Of a stretch of DNA of 64,000 nucleotides, positions 42,783 through 54,174 are shown piece by piece (the stretch's first letter is position 1; each line of letters opens with the position of its first letter). The stretch covers positions 37,196,571 through 37,260,570 of the forward strand of contig OX463778.1 of the NCBI GenBank assembly GCA_949825025.1, written 5' to 3'. The notes beneath the pieces are model-generated. The model was not told the DNA's origin. It did not search any database and saw only the letters and a program-made list of their open reading frames with translations. This DNA is from Siphlonurus alternatus (lineage: Eukaryota; Arthropoda; Insecta; Ephemeroptera; Siphlonuridae). The position numbers and the translations under genes were made by a program.

Positions 42783-45700
42783 ATGGAATTCATTAAGCAG
42801 CTAGTCTATTGATGTAAATTTACCTAATAAAACAATTAATTTACTGCTACTATTAAATAAATTAGCCGAATCACCATATTCATTTATTACTATTTTTTTT
42901 TTTTTAAATTACAGTGCCATGCATTTTGTGTTTAATGTTGGCAGCTTTACAATGATTTTAAATGTACAGTATAATACTTTCATAATTTAATTTTTGTATT
43001 TACTGTATTGTAAATTTGTAAATCCAGACTTGCCCAGCATTTAGTTTGTGGAAAATTGGTTCATATTCTGTATTTATTGTATATCCATTGCTGAAAAAAA
43101 TTGAAATGTATATGATAGAGTCAATAGACTACAATAGTACTATCTAAAACAGTATAGTATATGTACCTGCAAATACATATACCCCCTATTGCACAGATGA
43201 AGTCTAAATTTAGCCTAGTTTTAAGTAAATTAAAATAAACAAAGCTGCACTTGGCTTATTTGAACTTCAAATCATTATGTAATTAGGTAATAAAGTTCTA
43301 TCCTATCATTTTAACAATTTACTGCTACTACAGCTCTTCAGTTAATAGGGGGTTACAGAGCTAAAAAAGACAAAAAATGATACAAGCCAACAATTTTCAA
43401 AACAGCAAGACTGATTCTCGTGTTTGTAAAGAGTTTTTGCTGATCTGAACTATGTTGTTTGCAGGACAACGCGTTGATGGCATACCAGATTGCATTTGAC
43501 CTTTACGACTCTGCAACCCAGCAGTTCCTAGGTCAGGTGCTTCAGGCCCTCAAAGCTAGCGCACCAATCCCCTTCCTCGGTGAGTGTAACCAGCTTTATT
43601 CTCCTACAGTGTGAGAGTAACACATACTGATTGTAGATGCTGCTAAGGAGAAAGTGGAGAAGACAGACGCTGCTGCCACCTCAGAGGAGAAAAAAGAGGA
43701 GACGCCCAAGCCAGTTGAGAAGAAAACAGAGAGCCTGGTCAGTTTTCTACTTGTGAAGATACAGAACAGACTGTTTATTAAAAGAACAGAACTTGACTGT
43801 TTATTGTAAAACATAATACAAAATAATGTACTGTAATATATTGATGGCTTAAACCTAGGATCTTTTTACATGTGAATTCTTGATCAATTAGGCCTTACTA
43901 GTTATTGATATCCTGTTCTCATATAAGATTATCATAACCTTAACATTTTTAATTTGTATAGAACTTAAGGTAGAGATAACGCCGAACAGCTGATTGACGT
44001 AATGCCCTTTGATTAACATGTAAACCTTAGCAAATTGACAAAAATTCTGAAATTTTTTTGAGAGGTAGATATTAGTGCCTTAAAGCCATAGAAAAAATTT
44101 CAAAACGATTTAACGAGCCGATTTTTTTTAATTAATTTTTTTAATTTTCAGCATAGGGCTTTCCCATGGAGAGCCAAACTAAAAAATTAATTTAAAAAAA
44201 TCGGCTCGTTAAATGTTTTTGAAACTTTTGCTATGGCTTTTAGGCACTAATATCTGCCTCTCAAAAAAATTTCAGAATTTTTGTCAATTTGCTAAGGTTT
44301 ACATGTTAATCAAAGGGGATTACGTCGAACAGCTGTTCGACGTTATCTCTACCTTAATAAATGTTACATTAGTTTATTTGAAATTAATAATTCAAAAGAT
44401 AAATTAAGGAAAGACAGAAATTCTGAATAATATAAGAAGTAATTTTTAGTAGTTTTAGCATGATTATAAAAAACTGTGCCGGTTGTCAAAATTTTAAAAT
44501 TACATTACTATATATTTTGATGCATGCAAATATGTGGAACCTTTTTCTTTATCTACACTTTAATCCCTCTTGCAAACAATGTCTTATAAAATACTGTGTT
44601 AATTCTGATTAGCTTGGTGACTTGGTTACAGACGAAAGAGGGACAGGAGCAGCAGGCGAGGTTTGAACAGCTGGCTCGCATCCTTGCTGGCACGGTAACC
44701 ATTGAGTTGCACCTGCAGTTCCTCATCCGCACTAACCACACGGACATGCTAATCCTCAAGACTACCAAGGACGCCATTCGAGTTTCCATTTGCCACACTG
44801 CCACGGTCATAGCCAACGCCTTTATGCACAGCGGTACAACTTCCGACCAGTTCCTCAGGTATGCCTGTCTCTCTGCAGCCTTAGCAAATAAAATAATGAA
44901 AATATGCACAGATAAACAAGAAACATTTATTAGCATGAATAGATTTACTGGTATTAATTTTCTGTCACAAGTAGAAAGAAAATATATGAAAGGATACATG
45001 TATATAATTTGCAAGTTTCTTCAGAAGCTTTCATAAATTTACCAGATAGAGTACATATTAAAGATGAGATGAGCTGAAAATTATAATCATGATTATGCAT
45101 TTGTGAGGAAGTTTTATTCAAAAGTCAATAAATTATTGGAATCATGTTAATTTTTTCCTGTAGTTAAACTGGTATACAGAACATACTAAGTAGGCTACAT
45201 TGTTGAAGTGAGCCTTCTGGTTCCAAACTTTTTATTTCTTATTTTTAATGCTTATATTTTACTGATAAGCAATACAATCAACAAACCGTCTTGAAAGCAG
45301 AAAGAGAGTTTGAAAATTTTCAAGATTTTCAAGAGTACTTTAAACATATTTAAGGTTGCACATTTCATTATAATCTACAATCTTTGCCTAATTGCAGGGA
45401 GAACTTGGATTGGCTTGCTCGAGCGACCAACTGGGCCAAGCTGACTGCCACTGCGTCACTGGGAGTGGTTCACCGTGGCCACGAGACAGATGCCCTCACT
45501 CTGATGCAGAGCTACCTTCCCAAGGAAGCCGGCCCATCATCTGGATATTCCGAAGGAGGCGGTCTCTATGCCCTGGGTCTGATCCACGCCAACCACGGCA
45601 CTGCCATTTGTGACTACCTTCTGCAGCAGCTTAAGGATGCACAGAATGAGGTGAGAAACTGGGAGGGTATAGCTATACATTAAATCACTGACAAAGTAGT

Positions 45701-47970
45701 TTTACTCATTAAAAGAGCAAAAATATTTCAGAATATGTCACATAGCAAATTTTAGCCCGATTTTAAAACAGTGTCTCTACTGTCCCTAGTGATGAGATTT
45801 AAAACATTAACATAATTCATATAATTGTATACACTATACAGTATTATGTAGATTTTATTATACAAATATTGAAGTTATTTCCATTAATGAGCATATAAAA
45901 AATTATGTTTCATTATTTCATTTCTTTTCCTTGACTTCTTTGTTTACAGATGGTTCGTCATGGGGGTTGCCTTGGCCTCGGTCTGGCAGCCATGGGCACT
46001 CATCGCCAGGACGCATACGAGCAGCTCAAGTACAATCTGTACCAGGATGATGCCGTGACTGGCGAGGCTGCAGGTATTGCCATGGGCATGGTCATGCTTG
46101 GCTCCCAGGCTTCTCACGCCATCGAGGACATGGTCGGGGTAAGTCATCTCATTCATGTTATGACAAGAGTAAGATAATGTAATGGAGTTAAAAATTCATT
46201 TTACTTTCATATAATAATAATATTGATTCTTATAAAATTGTGGCAAATATGAAATTTTTTTAGTATATTTACACCTTGACTCCTACCTCTGCTCAAGTAA
46301 ATATATACATTACAGTATACAATACATATATATTTAATTATTTATACATATTATATCCATACAATTTTTGAGTTATTAATTTTTTGTTGTTAAAAAGATG
46401 CTGATTTGACCAGTTCATAGCAGTCCCCATGCTATTTCTTTCATTGTATATATACTGTATATAGCATATGTACTATAATAAAATATTGTTTGAAATATTG
46501 CATCATATATATATATATATATATATTTTTTTTCTTAGACAGTGAAAATCTTATTACATAAGAGAGGTTTTTGCTTTCTCAGAGTGATTTACCATCTTTA
46601 GGGCTAAGAGTATTAACATTAACCCTTAAAAACTTGAAAAACCCATACATATCCTGTCAACAGAGTTGAGATGCAGCTGTTTTTAATTAAAACAACAACA
46701 ACATAATCATTTGCTTGGTGCAGGGAATTGAAATAATTTATACTTGGACAAAAAAGAAGCAATTTTTGCTCATTTCTTCTTATTTTATTTTTTCAGACCT
46801 AACAAGTATAGAAATGCCCATCAAAATATGCAAATACATTCTCATTTGGGGGTAAAACTCGGAAGATTCATTTTTCATTGAAATGGGTGGGAGTTGATAC
46901 CGACAAGAAATAGCCAAATACATTACAGTACAGTAATTGTATCATTTAAACGAATGTCCTATTTTAACTTGATTTCATGCTTAGTTTTATTCTGTTATTA
47001 GTTATTATTATATATGTATTGTAAGGGTGTTGATACTAACTGACTCTTGTTGCTTGTTTGTTGCAGTATGCGCAGGAGACTCAGCACGAGAAGATCCTGC
47101 GTGGTCTTGCTGTGGGCATTGCACTCACCATGTACGGTCGTTTGGAAGAAGCAGATGCACTGGTGGACACTTTGCTGCGTGACAAGGACCCCATTCTTCG
47201 TCGCTCGGGCATGTACACGCTAGCCATGGCTTACTGCGGCACGGGACACAACCAAGCCATTCGAAAGCTGCTGCACGTTGCTGTAAGTGTTCTCTCCCTA
47301 ATTTCATTGTGTGTGCACTATAGCAATTGTTTGGCAAATGTAAATATTTTGTAATGCTTGAAGGTTGTTCATAATAATCTAACTAAAATTATCACAATTC
47401 TCAAAATGAACTAAATATGTTAATAATCAACACTTATTATATGTGTGAAGTTATGAATTTAAATTTGTCCCAATCATGTAATATGCGTCCACAAAAATAC
47501 TTTTTTTTTAAACAAAGATTTTGTTTGCTTACCATGCTCATCTGCGCTGCGCAAAACAAAAAAGGCAATTAGTCTGTTTTAAAAAGCTGGGATACACCCG
47601 TCGCCTTGTAAAATTTTAGTACTGTACAATAGAAATTGCGTGTTATCAGTGGTTTGGATAAATTCCTTTTCTGTTTTTTCAATAATTTAATCAGTAAGAT
47701 TAAAATTTGTTGACACAAATTAACATCTATAAATGTTTTAATTATTTACAATATCAAGGACAATGCACAGCAATTTAAGCTCAATACCACCTAATTTTAA
47801 GTCTAGCATGCCGCACAATTGTGCTGTAAATTTACTTACAGAAAAATGCTTTCCCCCTCTCGCTAGAAATTTCCTTTAATGAGTGCAATTGTTGGTTTGT
47901 TGCAGGTGTCTGATGTAAACGATGATGTTCGGAGGGCTGCTGTGACAGGCCTTGGCTTCCTTCTGTTCAG
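39793..47970 (+). CDS. PSMD1: 26S proteasome subunit PSMD1 (Rpn2), first twelve exons, 3' incomplete
   Basis: The largest scaffold subunit of the proteasome regulatory particle. Exons are 39793-39811, 40925-41042, 41134-41303, 41629-41834, 42467-42679, 43465-43579, 43637-43737, 44632-44858, 45398-45650, 45950-46138, 47067-47282 and 47906-47970, all GT-AG and in frame (exon 7 uses the weaker donor gtcagt). They encode about 631 residues from MIITSAAGIISLL. An N-terminal helical rod precedes a short Lys/Glu-rich linker in exon 7. From about residue 385 the PC repeats follow: [56 protein letters not shown]. The last exon ends [14 protein letters not shown] in phase 2. Family members have roughly 950-1000 residues, so the rest of the toroid and the C-terminal part are missing. 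No continuing exon was found up to 64000. Confidence 0.95.
40140..40745 (-). pseudogene. LINE reverse transcriptase C-terminal fragment
   Basis: Two minus-strand frames read [19 protein letters not shown], then [17 protein letters not shown], and then [14 protein letters not shown] sequence ([20 protein letters not shown]) with [10 protein letters not shown]. This is the familiar post-polymerase segment of jockey/CR1-like LINEs (QISYV...[11 protein letters not shown]...LEERR...RL..MYKI). At least one frameshift separates the parts. The catalytic domain is absent, so this is a 5'-truncated dead copy. It lies in PSMD1 intron 1 in reverse orientation and is unrelated to the two other LINEs. Confidence 0.8.
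42714..42780. repeat. (TA)n microsatellite in PSMD1 intron 5
   Basis: About 33 TA units starting 35 bases after the exon 5 donor. Confidence 0.95.
43965..44357. mobile_element. TTAA-bounded hairpin element, 393 bp (family D)
   Basis: Both ends read TTAAGGTAGAGATAACG inward. Arms of about 190 bp are near perfect, around a small loop that contains GGGCTTTCCCATGGAGA. This loop and ACATGTAAACCTTAGCAA in the arms are also in the element at 16313-17534. It lies in PSMD1 intron 7. Confidence 0.85.
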
Positions 47971-48303
47971 GTAGGACAAGCAAATGTTCTCTCCCATACA
48001 GGCATGATCTATCTTATAGGAAAAGAAAACTATCCAGTAACAGACCGGTGGTGACAGTGACCCACAGCGTATATTATCCGAAAAATTATTTACTAGTATT
48101 TAGATAGGCAAGTTATACGTTGACATAATCAGCATAATTATACTGTACGGTCAAAAAAACATACGCTAAAAATGTTTTTTCTTTTTATCAGGTATTATTC
48201 TATTTTGTCATTGAAATAGCTATAGAAATTTAGTGTATTGGAGAAATTACATAGATGTCAAGGAGCGGTTGATTTTTTTTTTCTAAATATTCTAAGTTGA
48301 TAA

Positions 48304-48690
48304 TAAAGTTAATATCCTTGACGCCATTTTACCCTTTCGGGTGTGGCCAGGTATTTAACCTTATGTGTAAGAGTTATCTTGCAACCGAGCTGGGGCTTAC
48401 CAGGCTCCCAGAACCCTTTCCTGCACTCTTCTGGGCTCAACTACCAGATCTGTGAGGCCTGCAGTATTTGAACTTACAGGGAGGATCACTTTCTTCAGAA
48501 ATATTCCGAGAGATGGCAGCACCGTGATCAATTGTGCCGCCGTATATACAGCACGTGCCAGTAGATGGCAGCAGTGTCACTTTTTACAGCGCCGCGTCAC
48601 CCCTCCAAGTACTAACCACGCTCGACGTTGCTTAATTTCGGTGATCTAACGAGAACCGGTGCATACAACGCGACAAGGCCGTATAAATAA
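48304..48690 (-). mobile_element. 5S rRNA-derived SINE (SINE3 type), full length
   Basis: On the minus strand, about 48685 to 48590 is clearly 5S rRNA-like: CACCGGTTCTCGTTAGATCA, CCGAAATTAAGCAACGTCGA, then GTGGTTAGTACTTGG and GGGGTGAC. About 130 bp of its own sequence follows, and then a body of about 150 bp (48462 to 48304) that matches the tRNA-headed SINE at 28223-28378, including ACAGATCTGGTAGT, GGGTTCTGGGAGCCTG, ACCCGAAAGGGT and GCGTCAAGGATAT. It lies in PSMD1 intron 12. It is not a 5S gene, because the 3' third of 5S is missing. Confidence 0.88.
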
Positions 48691-48864
48691 TATAATTATA
48701 TTAATTAATATTAATATTCTATTCTGCATATAAACAATAAAATTAATATCTTTATGATACATTTTTTTTTTGTGATTATGAAACAGAGACTGATTAAAGA
48801 ATTGTGTATGAGCCATTATGACATTTATGACTAGAGTGTATGTAGTACGTAATATTTTATTTTA

Positions 48865-51300
48865 TTTATTTTTATTTTATTTATTTATTCACATTAAATA
48901 CCAGTTGGTACATTGTGACTACATTATACAGTTATTTAATATCTGAAAACACAAAAAGAAATTAGTAAAACAATACATACATACAATTTATAATATACAA
49001 ATAATTCCAATATATATAAAACAAAGATTATCAGAAATAAGAATTGACACGTTCATTATTAATATTTTTCTTGTGAATAGAATAACAATTCTTTTTAATA
49101 AGATAAGTAAACAATTGTGTCTTAAAAATTGATATACTTTCAATTTGTTTTAAAGAATCAGGAAGTTTATTATACAATAACGAGCTCAGAAGGAAATGAT
49201 CTCTTTTAGTTTGCTCGTAAGCTCCATATTTTTTATGGATTAGGTTTGACTGCCTAGTATTATGTCCAGTAATATTTCTATTAATTTCAAACATAGAATA
49301 GTTTCTTTTAACATACATTATCATAAAAAAAATACAAATACTTGGAAAATTCAATATATTAAGTTGCTCCCATATTTTTTTACAACTTTGTCTGGCTTTT
49401 GCTTGAATCATACTTCTAATAATTTTTTTTTGGCAAACAAAAACACTGTCAGCATGGGCAGATGAACCCCACAATAGAACTCCATAGGTAATAATAGAAT
49501 ACACATAGCCATAGTATACTTTTTTTAACGTTTCTAAATTACACACTTTTCGTAATTGATTCATTGCAAAATTAGTTTTGGCCAGTTTCTTATTTAGGTC
49601 AGCAATATGTGTTTGCCAGGACAATTTGTCATCAATTATTATTCCAAGATATTTACAGTTTGAGACCAGTTTGATATTTGTCAATGATTCAAATTGTGTC
49701 TTAGTATTAACAGATCTATTGAACAGCATATAATTAGTTTTTAAATGATTTATTACAAGATGGTTATTGTTGAGATACTCTTCGAGAATTTTCATAGCAA
49801 AAGCCTGATTTTTTATAAGTTCCTCAAGATTCTTGCCAATAATAAGCAATACAATATCATCTGCATACAGAATAAGTCTGCAGACACCTTTGAGAGCTAT
49901 TTCTAAATCATTAATAAATAGAACAAAAAGTAAAGGCCCAAGTACAGAACCTTGTGGAACTCCATGATTACAGTTTAATTTTTCTGATTTAAATGATTTT
50001 TGCTCACCTTTATCATTAGTATCACTTACAAAAACATATTGTGTTCTTTGGCTTAGATACGACTCAAAAAAAGATAGACAGTTTCCTCGTATACCATTAA
50101 ACTCAAGTTTTGCAAATAATAATTTATGATCAACAACATCAAATGCTTTTTTTAAATCAACAAACACAGCAAGTAAATAATTTTTTAGTTCATGCTGCTT
50201 GTTAACTTCATTTACTAGCTCAGTCACTGCTGTTGTTGTAGAACATAATTTTGTAAATCCATGTTGACAGGGAGAAAAAATGTTTTTAGCAGTGCAGAAG
50301 TTCTGCACCATATCTTTAGCAGCAAATTCAATGAGTTTAGAAAATACAGATAATTGTGCTAACGGTCTATAATGTGATTCTAAGAATGATAACAGTAACT
50401 TCGGATACGGTGTTATCTTTGCTGTTTTTAATACACTAGGAAAAATACCGTCAATAATGAGACATGAAATTATTACACTCAGAGGTTCACAAATTTCCTC
50501 TGCTACATATTTAACTACAGCATCAGGGATGTCATCCATGCCACAAGAATATTTATTTTTTAGCTTTTTTATATATTTCAACATATCAATTTTACTGAGT
50601 GTGAAAAATGCAATTGAATCTATGGTTTTAGTACCATATATTTTAGTTTCAGTAACAGAATTATTAAATACTAAATCCTTAACTGAATTAATATAATAAT
50701 CATTTAGTTGATTAGCAATTTGTTGAGGATCTGTAATTTTAGTGCCTGTCACAGGACATGATAAAATAATTTTTTTAAATTTATTTTTACATCCTCTCTT
50801 TTTACCTGTTTCACCTTGCACAACTTCCCAAACAGTTTTTGAGATATTGGTTGACTGAGAAACTTGATTATATAAATAATTTTGCTTTTCTGCAACTAAA
50901 TCTTTGTTATATTGTTTTTTTGTCCTTTTAAATAGACCATTGTCAGTCTTCCTGTTTTTATAAAGTTTATGTACAAGTTTTTTCTTTGCCCTTAGTTTAG
51001 GAGTAAACCAAGGAGTACTATTTTTCTTATTTGATTTTTTTTTTTTTTGTAAAGGAAAAAATAAATTAAACCCATATTTAAAAAGTCTATAAAAATTATT
51101 AAACATATCCTCAGAGTTTTTGTCATACACAGCTGATGGCCAGTCTATTGTAGACAAGAAAAATTTGAATAACAATAATAAAAATTCAATTAGTATAACC
51201 TGTTCTTGGCCTGGAAGATCACAGATATAAACACTTGGACACAAATCAAGTATTGTGTAATTTAAATTAGCTTTTAATAAAGTAATTTTAGTAACAGTGT
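48865..51300 (-). mobile_element. 5'-truncated LINE
   Basis: It contains the 737-residue reverse transcriptase frame, a 3' UTR of about 110 bp and an A+T tail (AATAAAATAAA-type) at 48865-48893. The last bases before the tail (on the plus strand TTATTCACATTAAATACCAG and TTGGTACATTGTGAC) are shared with the LINE at 18105. The endonuclease is missing, so the copy is truncated at about 51300. The SINE at 48304-48690 lies just downstream. Confidence 0.8.
49031..51244 (-). CDS. LINE reverse transcriptase, 5'-truncated ORF2
   Basis: About 737 residues without a stop, continuing open upstream to about 51300. Residues 1-60 look like the very end of the endonuclease (LDLCPSVYICDLPGQEQV). A Lys-rich linker (PLQKKKKSNKKN, STPWFTPKLRAKKKLVHKL) leads to the reverse transcriptase: YRPLAQLSVFSKLIE, FVDLKKAFDVVDHKLL, NHGVPQGSVLGPLLFVLFIN and the catalytic LILYADDIVLL with YADD near 459. 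The order and motifs are of the jockey/CR1/RTE kind and differ clearly from the LINE at 18105. It has no ATG of its own, and an intact frame implies a fairly young insertion. Confidence 0.9.
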   Translation of the reverse strand: MCPSVYICDLPGQEQVILIEFLLLLFKFFLSTIDWPSAVYDKNSEDMFNNFYRLFKYGFNLFFPLQKKKKSNKKNSTPWFTPKLRAKKKLVHKLYKNRKTDNGLFKRTKKQYNKDLVAEKQNYLYNQVSQSTNISKTVWEVVQGETGKKRGCKNKFKKIILSCPVTGTKITDPQQIANQLNDYYINSVKDLVFNNSVTETKIYGTKTIDSIAFFTLSKIDMLKYIKKLKNKYSCGMDDIPDAVVKYVAEEICEPLSVIISCLIIDGIFPSVLKTAKITPYPKLLLSFLESHYRPLAQLSVFSKLIEFAAKDMVQNFCTAKNIFSPCQHGFTKLCSTTTAVTELVNEVNKQHELKNYLLAVFVDLKKAFDVVDHKLLFAKLEFNGIRGNCLSFFESYLSQRTQYVFVSDTNDKGEQKSFKSEKLNCNHGVPQGSVLGPLLFVLFINDLEIALKGVCRLILYADDIVLLIIGKNLEELIKNQAFAMKILEEYLNNNHLVINHLKTNYMLFNRSVNTKTQFESLTNIKLVSNCKYLGIIIDDKLSWQTHIADLNKKLAKTNFAMNQLRKVCNLETLKKVYYGYVYSIITYGVLLWGSSAHADSVFVCQKKIIRSMIQAKARQSCKKIWEQLNILNFPSICIFFMIMYVKRNYSMFEINRNITGHNTRQSNLIHKKYGAYEQTKRDHFLLSSLLYNKLPDSLKQIESISIFKTQLFTYLIKKNCYSIHKKNINNERVNSYF

Positions 51301-53268
51301 CAGATCATATTGAAATTTTGAATAATTAAGATCGTATATCTACAGAACGTATTATAAAATTATGTGATATGTTTTGAAATAAATAACATGAAAGATTAGC
51401 AAGTGTTAGTCTATACTCTTCAAATTTTGCAGGAATTTGTTAATGCTTCTTTTTATGGTTTACTTTTTTAAAAAAAAAAAAAGAAATGCTAAAAAAATTT
51501 AATTTCAAAAAAATGAATTTAATTTACATACATAAATCAAACGTACTAAACGTACTTATCAGTGCTTCTTCTATTTTTATTTTGCTTATCCAGGATACAT
51601 TTACATTTACATTTTTGGAGTCTAAATTTCTAATGGATATTTTATTAATATTTTATTTAGTGGAAATTAAATGAAAAATTAAAAACAATAGCCTAAAAGT
51701 GATATAAAGTTAAAACACATGCACTCAATTGAAACTGTAAATTTATGTACACTCCTCCCCTCTGAAAAGTTTCCTTCTGCAGCCTTGTTAATCATGCCGT
51801 TTGTTATACTTACGGGGCATAGTGATTAACAAGGCTGCTGAAAGTAACTTTTCAGAGGCAAGGAGTGTACAATGTTTTGGTATGACTTTTTGTAATTGTA
51901 TAAGCGAATAAAAATAAAAATCATTATTAACACAGTTATCTTTCCACTTCACAAACTCTTGGTGTGGAAGTTAACAAAAATTACAAAAACAAATGATTGA
52001 GTGATGATGAGAAAGATACACAAAATGTTGAGAGAATATTATTTCATTGTAAGCAAAGTTTCAAAACAATAGAATTATTATTGTCATTTTTATTTTTAAT
52101 ATCCTTAAATTATGTATTTTGAAGATCTCTCCGGAATCTCCCATTAAAGTATATGAATCCTCTTCAAGTCTTCTAAATTGTGTAAATTTCTATAATAAAA
52201 TTAAATATTAAATCTTAAAATTTATAATAAAATAAAGTGACATGAATAGATGTCTTAATTTAAGTAAGAATTTTATATCTAAAATTTAAGGGAAAGTATA
52301 CAGATATATGTCAAGTGCAATAATTTATCTACTTCAATTAATTAAAAAAATATTTGTTTTGGTTTTTCCAGTCGGAATTGTTTAGTCAAGCGTCAAGCAC
52401 TTGTAATGTATGTTTCCCATTATTTGCTGCATGCTCATGAAGTCAAGTTCAGTGTAACGAAAAATTCACATATAGACATGCAGCTGACTTTATATCGTTA
52501 ATTTATGTTATATTCCGCTACTTTTATTTTACCTAAAATAATACCTTTAAACATAATTTTATTTTATTTTTTTCTGTTAAAATTTTTTGTACATAGTACA
52601 TACATGTATATATTATGCTATTAAAATTTTAACAATTGAGAGTTCATATTAAAAAATAAAGCAGGGTGAAACACTTGCCTTACCTTACCTTGCCTTGATT
52701 TTTCTTTATATTCTTTTCTTTAACTTTTTTAATGAGGTAGTTGCTAGGTTGCCACAGTTTAATGAATCTTAAAATTTTTCTTTTTATACAACTTGTATGT
52801 ATTTTTAAATGTAAATAACGTAACATTTTGTTTTATTCAAATAAAACCTCAAAATTAACTATGTCTTCATATACTCAACAAGATGAATTTTACAATATGT
52901 GTTAAAATATTGCATTAAAACGTAGAAGTATTGTGTTTTACATAACGCAAGCTAGATGCAATTATATTAACTACAGATACGATATTTGTCCTTTCCTTGA
53001 TCTCGTAAGAGACAATAATATATTAGTGAAGAGACAATAATATATTAGTGCGTAAATAGCGGTTGAAATCTGTTCATAAGAAAGTCTTTTTCCGTCTCTG
53101 TCTTTACCTTTCTTGATCGAACACTCTAATTGATTCCGCTTCACTAGATAACACTAGCAGAATTGAAGCCCAGCAACATCTTCCCTTGTGTACGTACAAT
53201 GTAATAAATTTTAAGTCCTTGCGGAAGTAGTCGAAAATGCATCAAGGTTTGTAGAATTCGTGTCTTAA
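51301..53268. other. AT-rich sequence, no gene seen
   Basis: Either PSMD1 intron 12 or intergenic. No exon continuing PSMD1 was recognised. It contains a 124-bp foldback at 51747-51870 and otherwise simple AT-rich sequence. Confidence 0.5.
51747..51870. mobile_element. Short MITE-like foldback, 124 bp
   Basis: The ends GTACACTCCT and AGGAGTGTAC are complementary, and inner blocks CTCTGAAAAGTT, CAGCCTTGTTAATCA and their complements pair around a loop of about 24 bases. Confidence 0.7.
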
Positions 53269-53426
53269 AAAGCCTATATTACACGATACAATTTTTCTGA
53301 TTATTGTATACAATTTTTCATTGCAAGAAAATTTCCTCTCAATACAAACAAATAGAGATAAAATTTTCTTGTAAGAAAAAATTGTATACAATAATCAGAA
53401 AAATTGTATCGTGTAATATCGGCTTT
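53269..53426. mobile_element. Near-perfect foldback, 158 bp
   Basis: Arms of about 62 bases start with AAAGCC and ATATTACACGATACAATTTT, include GATTATTGTATACAATTTTT and are mirrored with about one mismatch. The loop is about 30 bases. Confidence 0.8.
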
Positions 53427-54079
53427 ACGCATTTCGTTTGCAGCTAGACAACTTCGAAACAAAATTTAAAAAAAAATCCAGAATCCTTAAGATTTATTGA
53501 TTTTTTATATAGTAATCTTTTGATTGTACAAACTATAAGTTGATCATGCATGTACGTACCCGCGAGGCTAGTGGTACGTCATCATGTCAGTAAGAAGACG
53601 TAGAGGTATTGAACTTTATTCTCTCTGTCTCATGAAGTCGAGTCCAGCAGCGCTTCAATCTGCAACATTCACTACGTAGTCTAGCTGCTGGCTAGCTGGC
53701 TGGCTTCCGTGACGTAGTAACACTCTAATGGCCACGATTGATAGATGAGCCACTTAGCAGTTCAACTCGCGGTAGAGAGATAGTAAAGAGAGGTAGAGAA
53801 ATGTGCCTGCATTGTGTTCCATCAGATACATGTCTATCAGAAAACGTGCGAGAAGCTTCTTCAACTTTGTGATATACATCACTAGATTTTTTATATACCA
53901 ACTATACTATTACACTTCATCGGATTTTTTTTTTTTCAAAAGACATTTTAACTTTATCATTGTCAAAATACGAAGTTAAAAACTCCTCTTTATGTTGTGA
54001 GTAACGTATTTAATTAATTGAAAAGTCATTATATTTTTTTTAAAATTAATCATCAAACACCTTTTAGGGAAGGGGGGGG

Positions 54080-54174
<95 letters not shown>

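Noticed and set aside
48590..48690. A 5S rRNA gene
   Set aside because: Only the 5' and central parts of 5S are present. The 3' part is replaced by SINE body.
53560..53870. G+C-richer patch as a missing PSMD1 exon
   Set aside because: No frame gives PC-repeat-like or other PSMD1 sequence, and no acceptor-donor pair fits phase 2.
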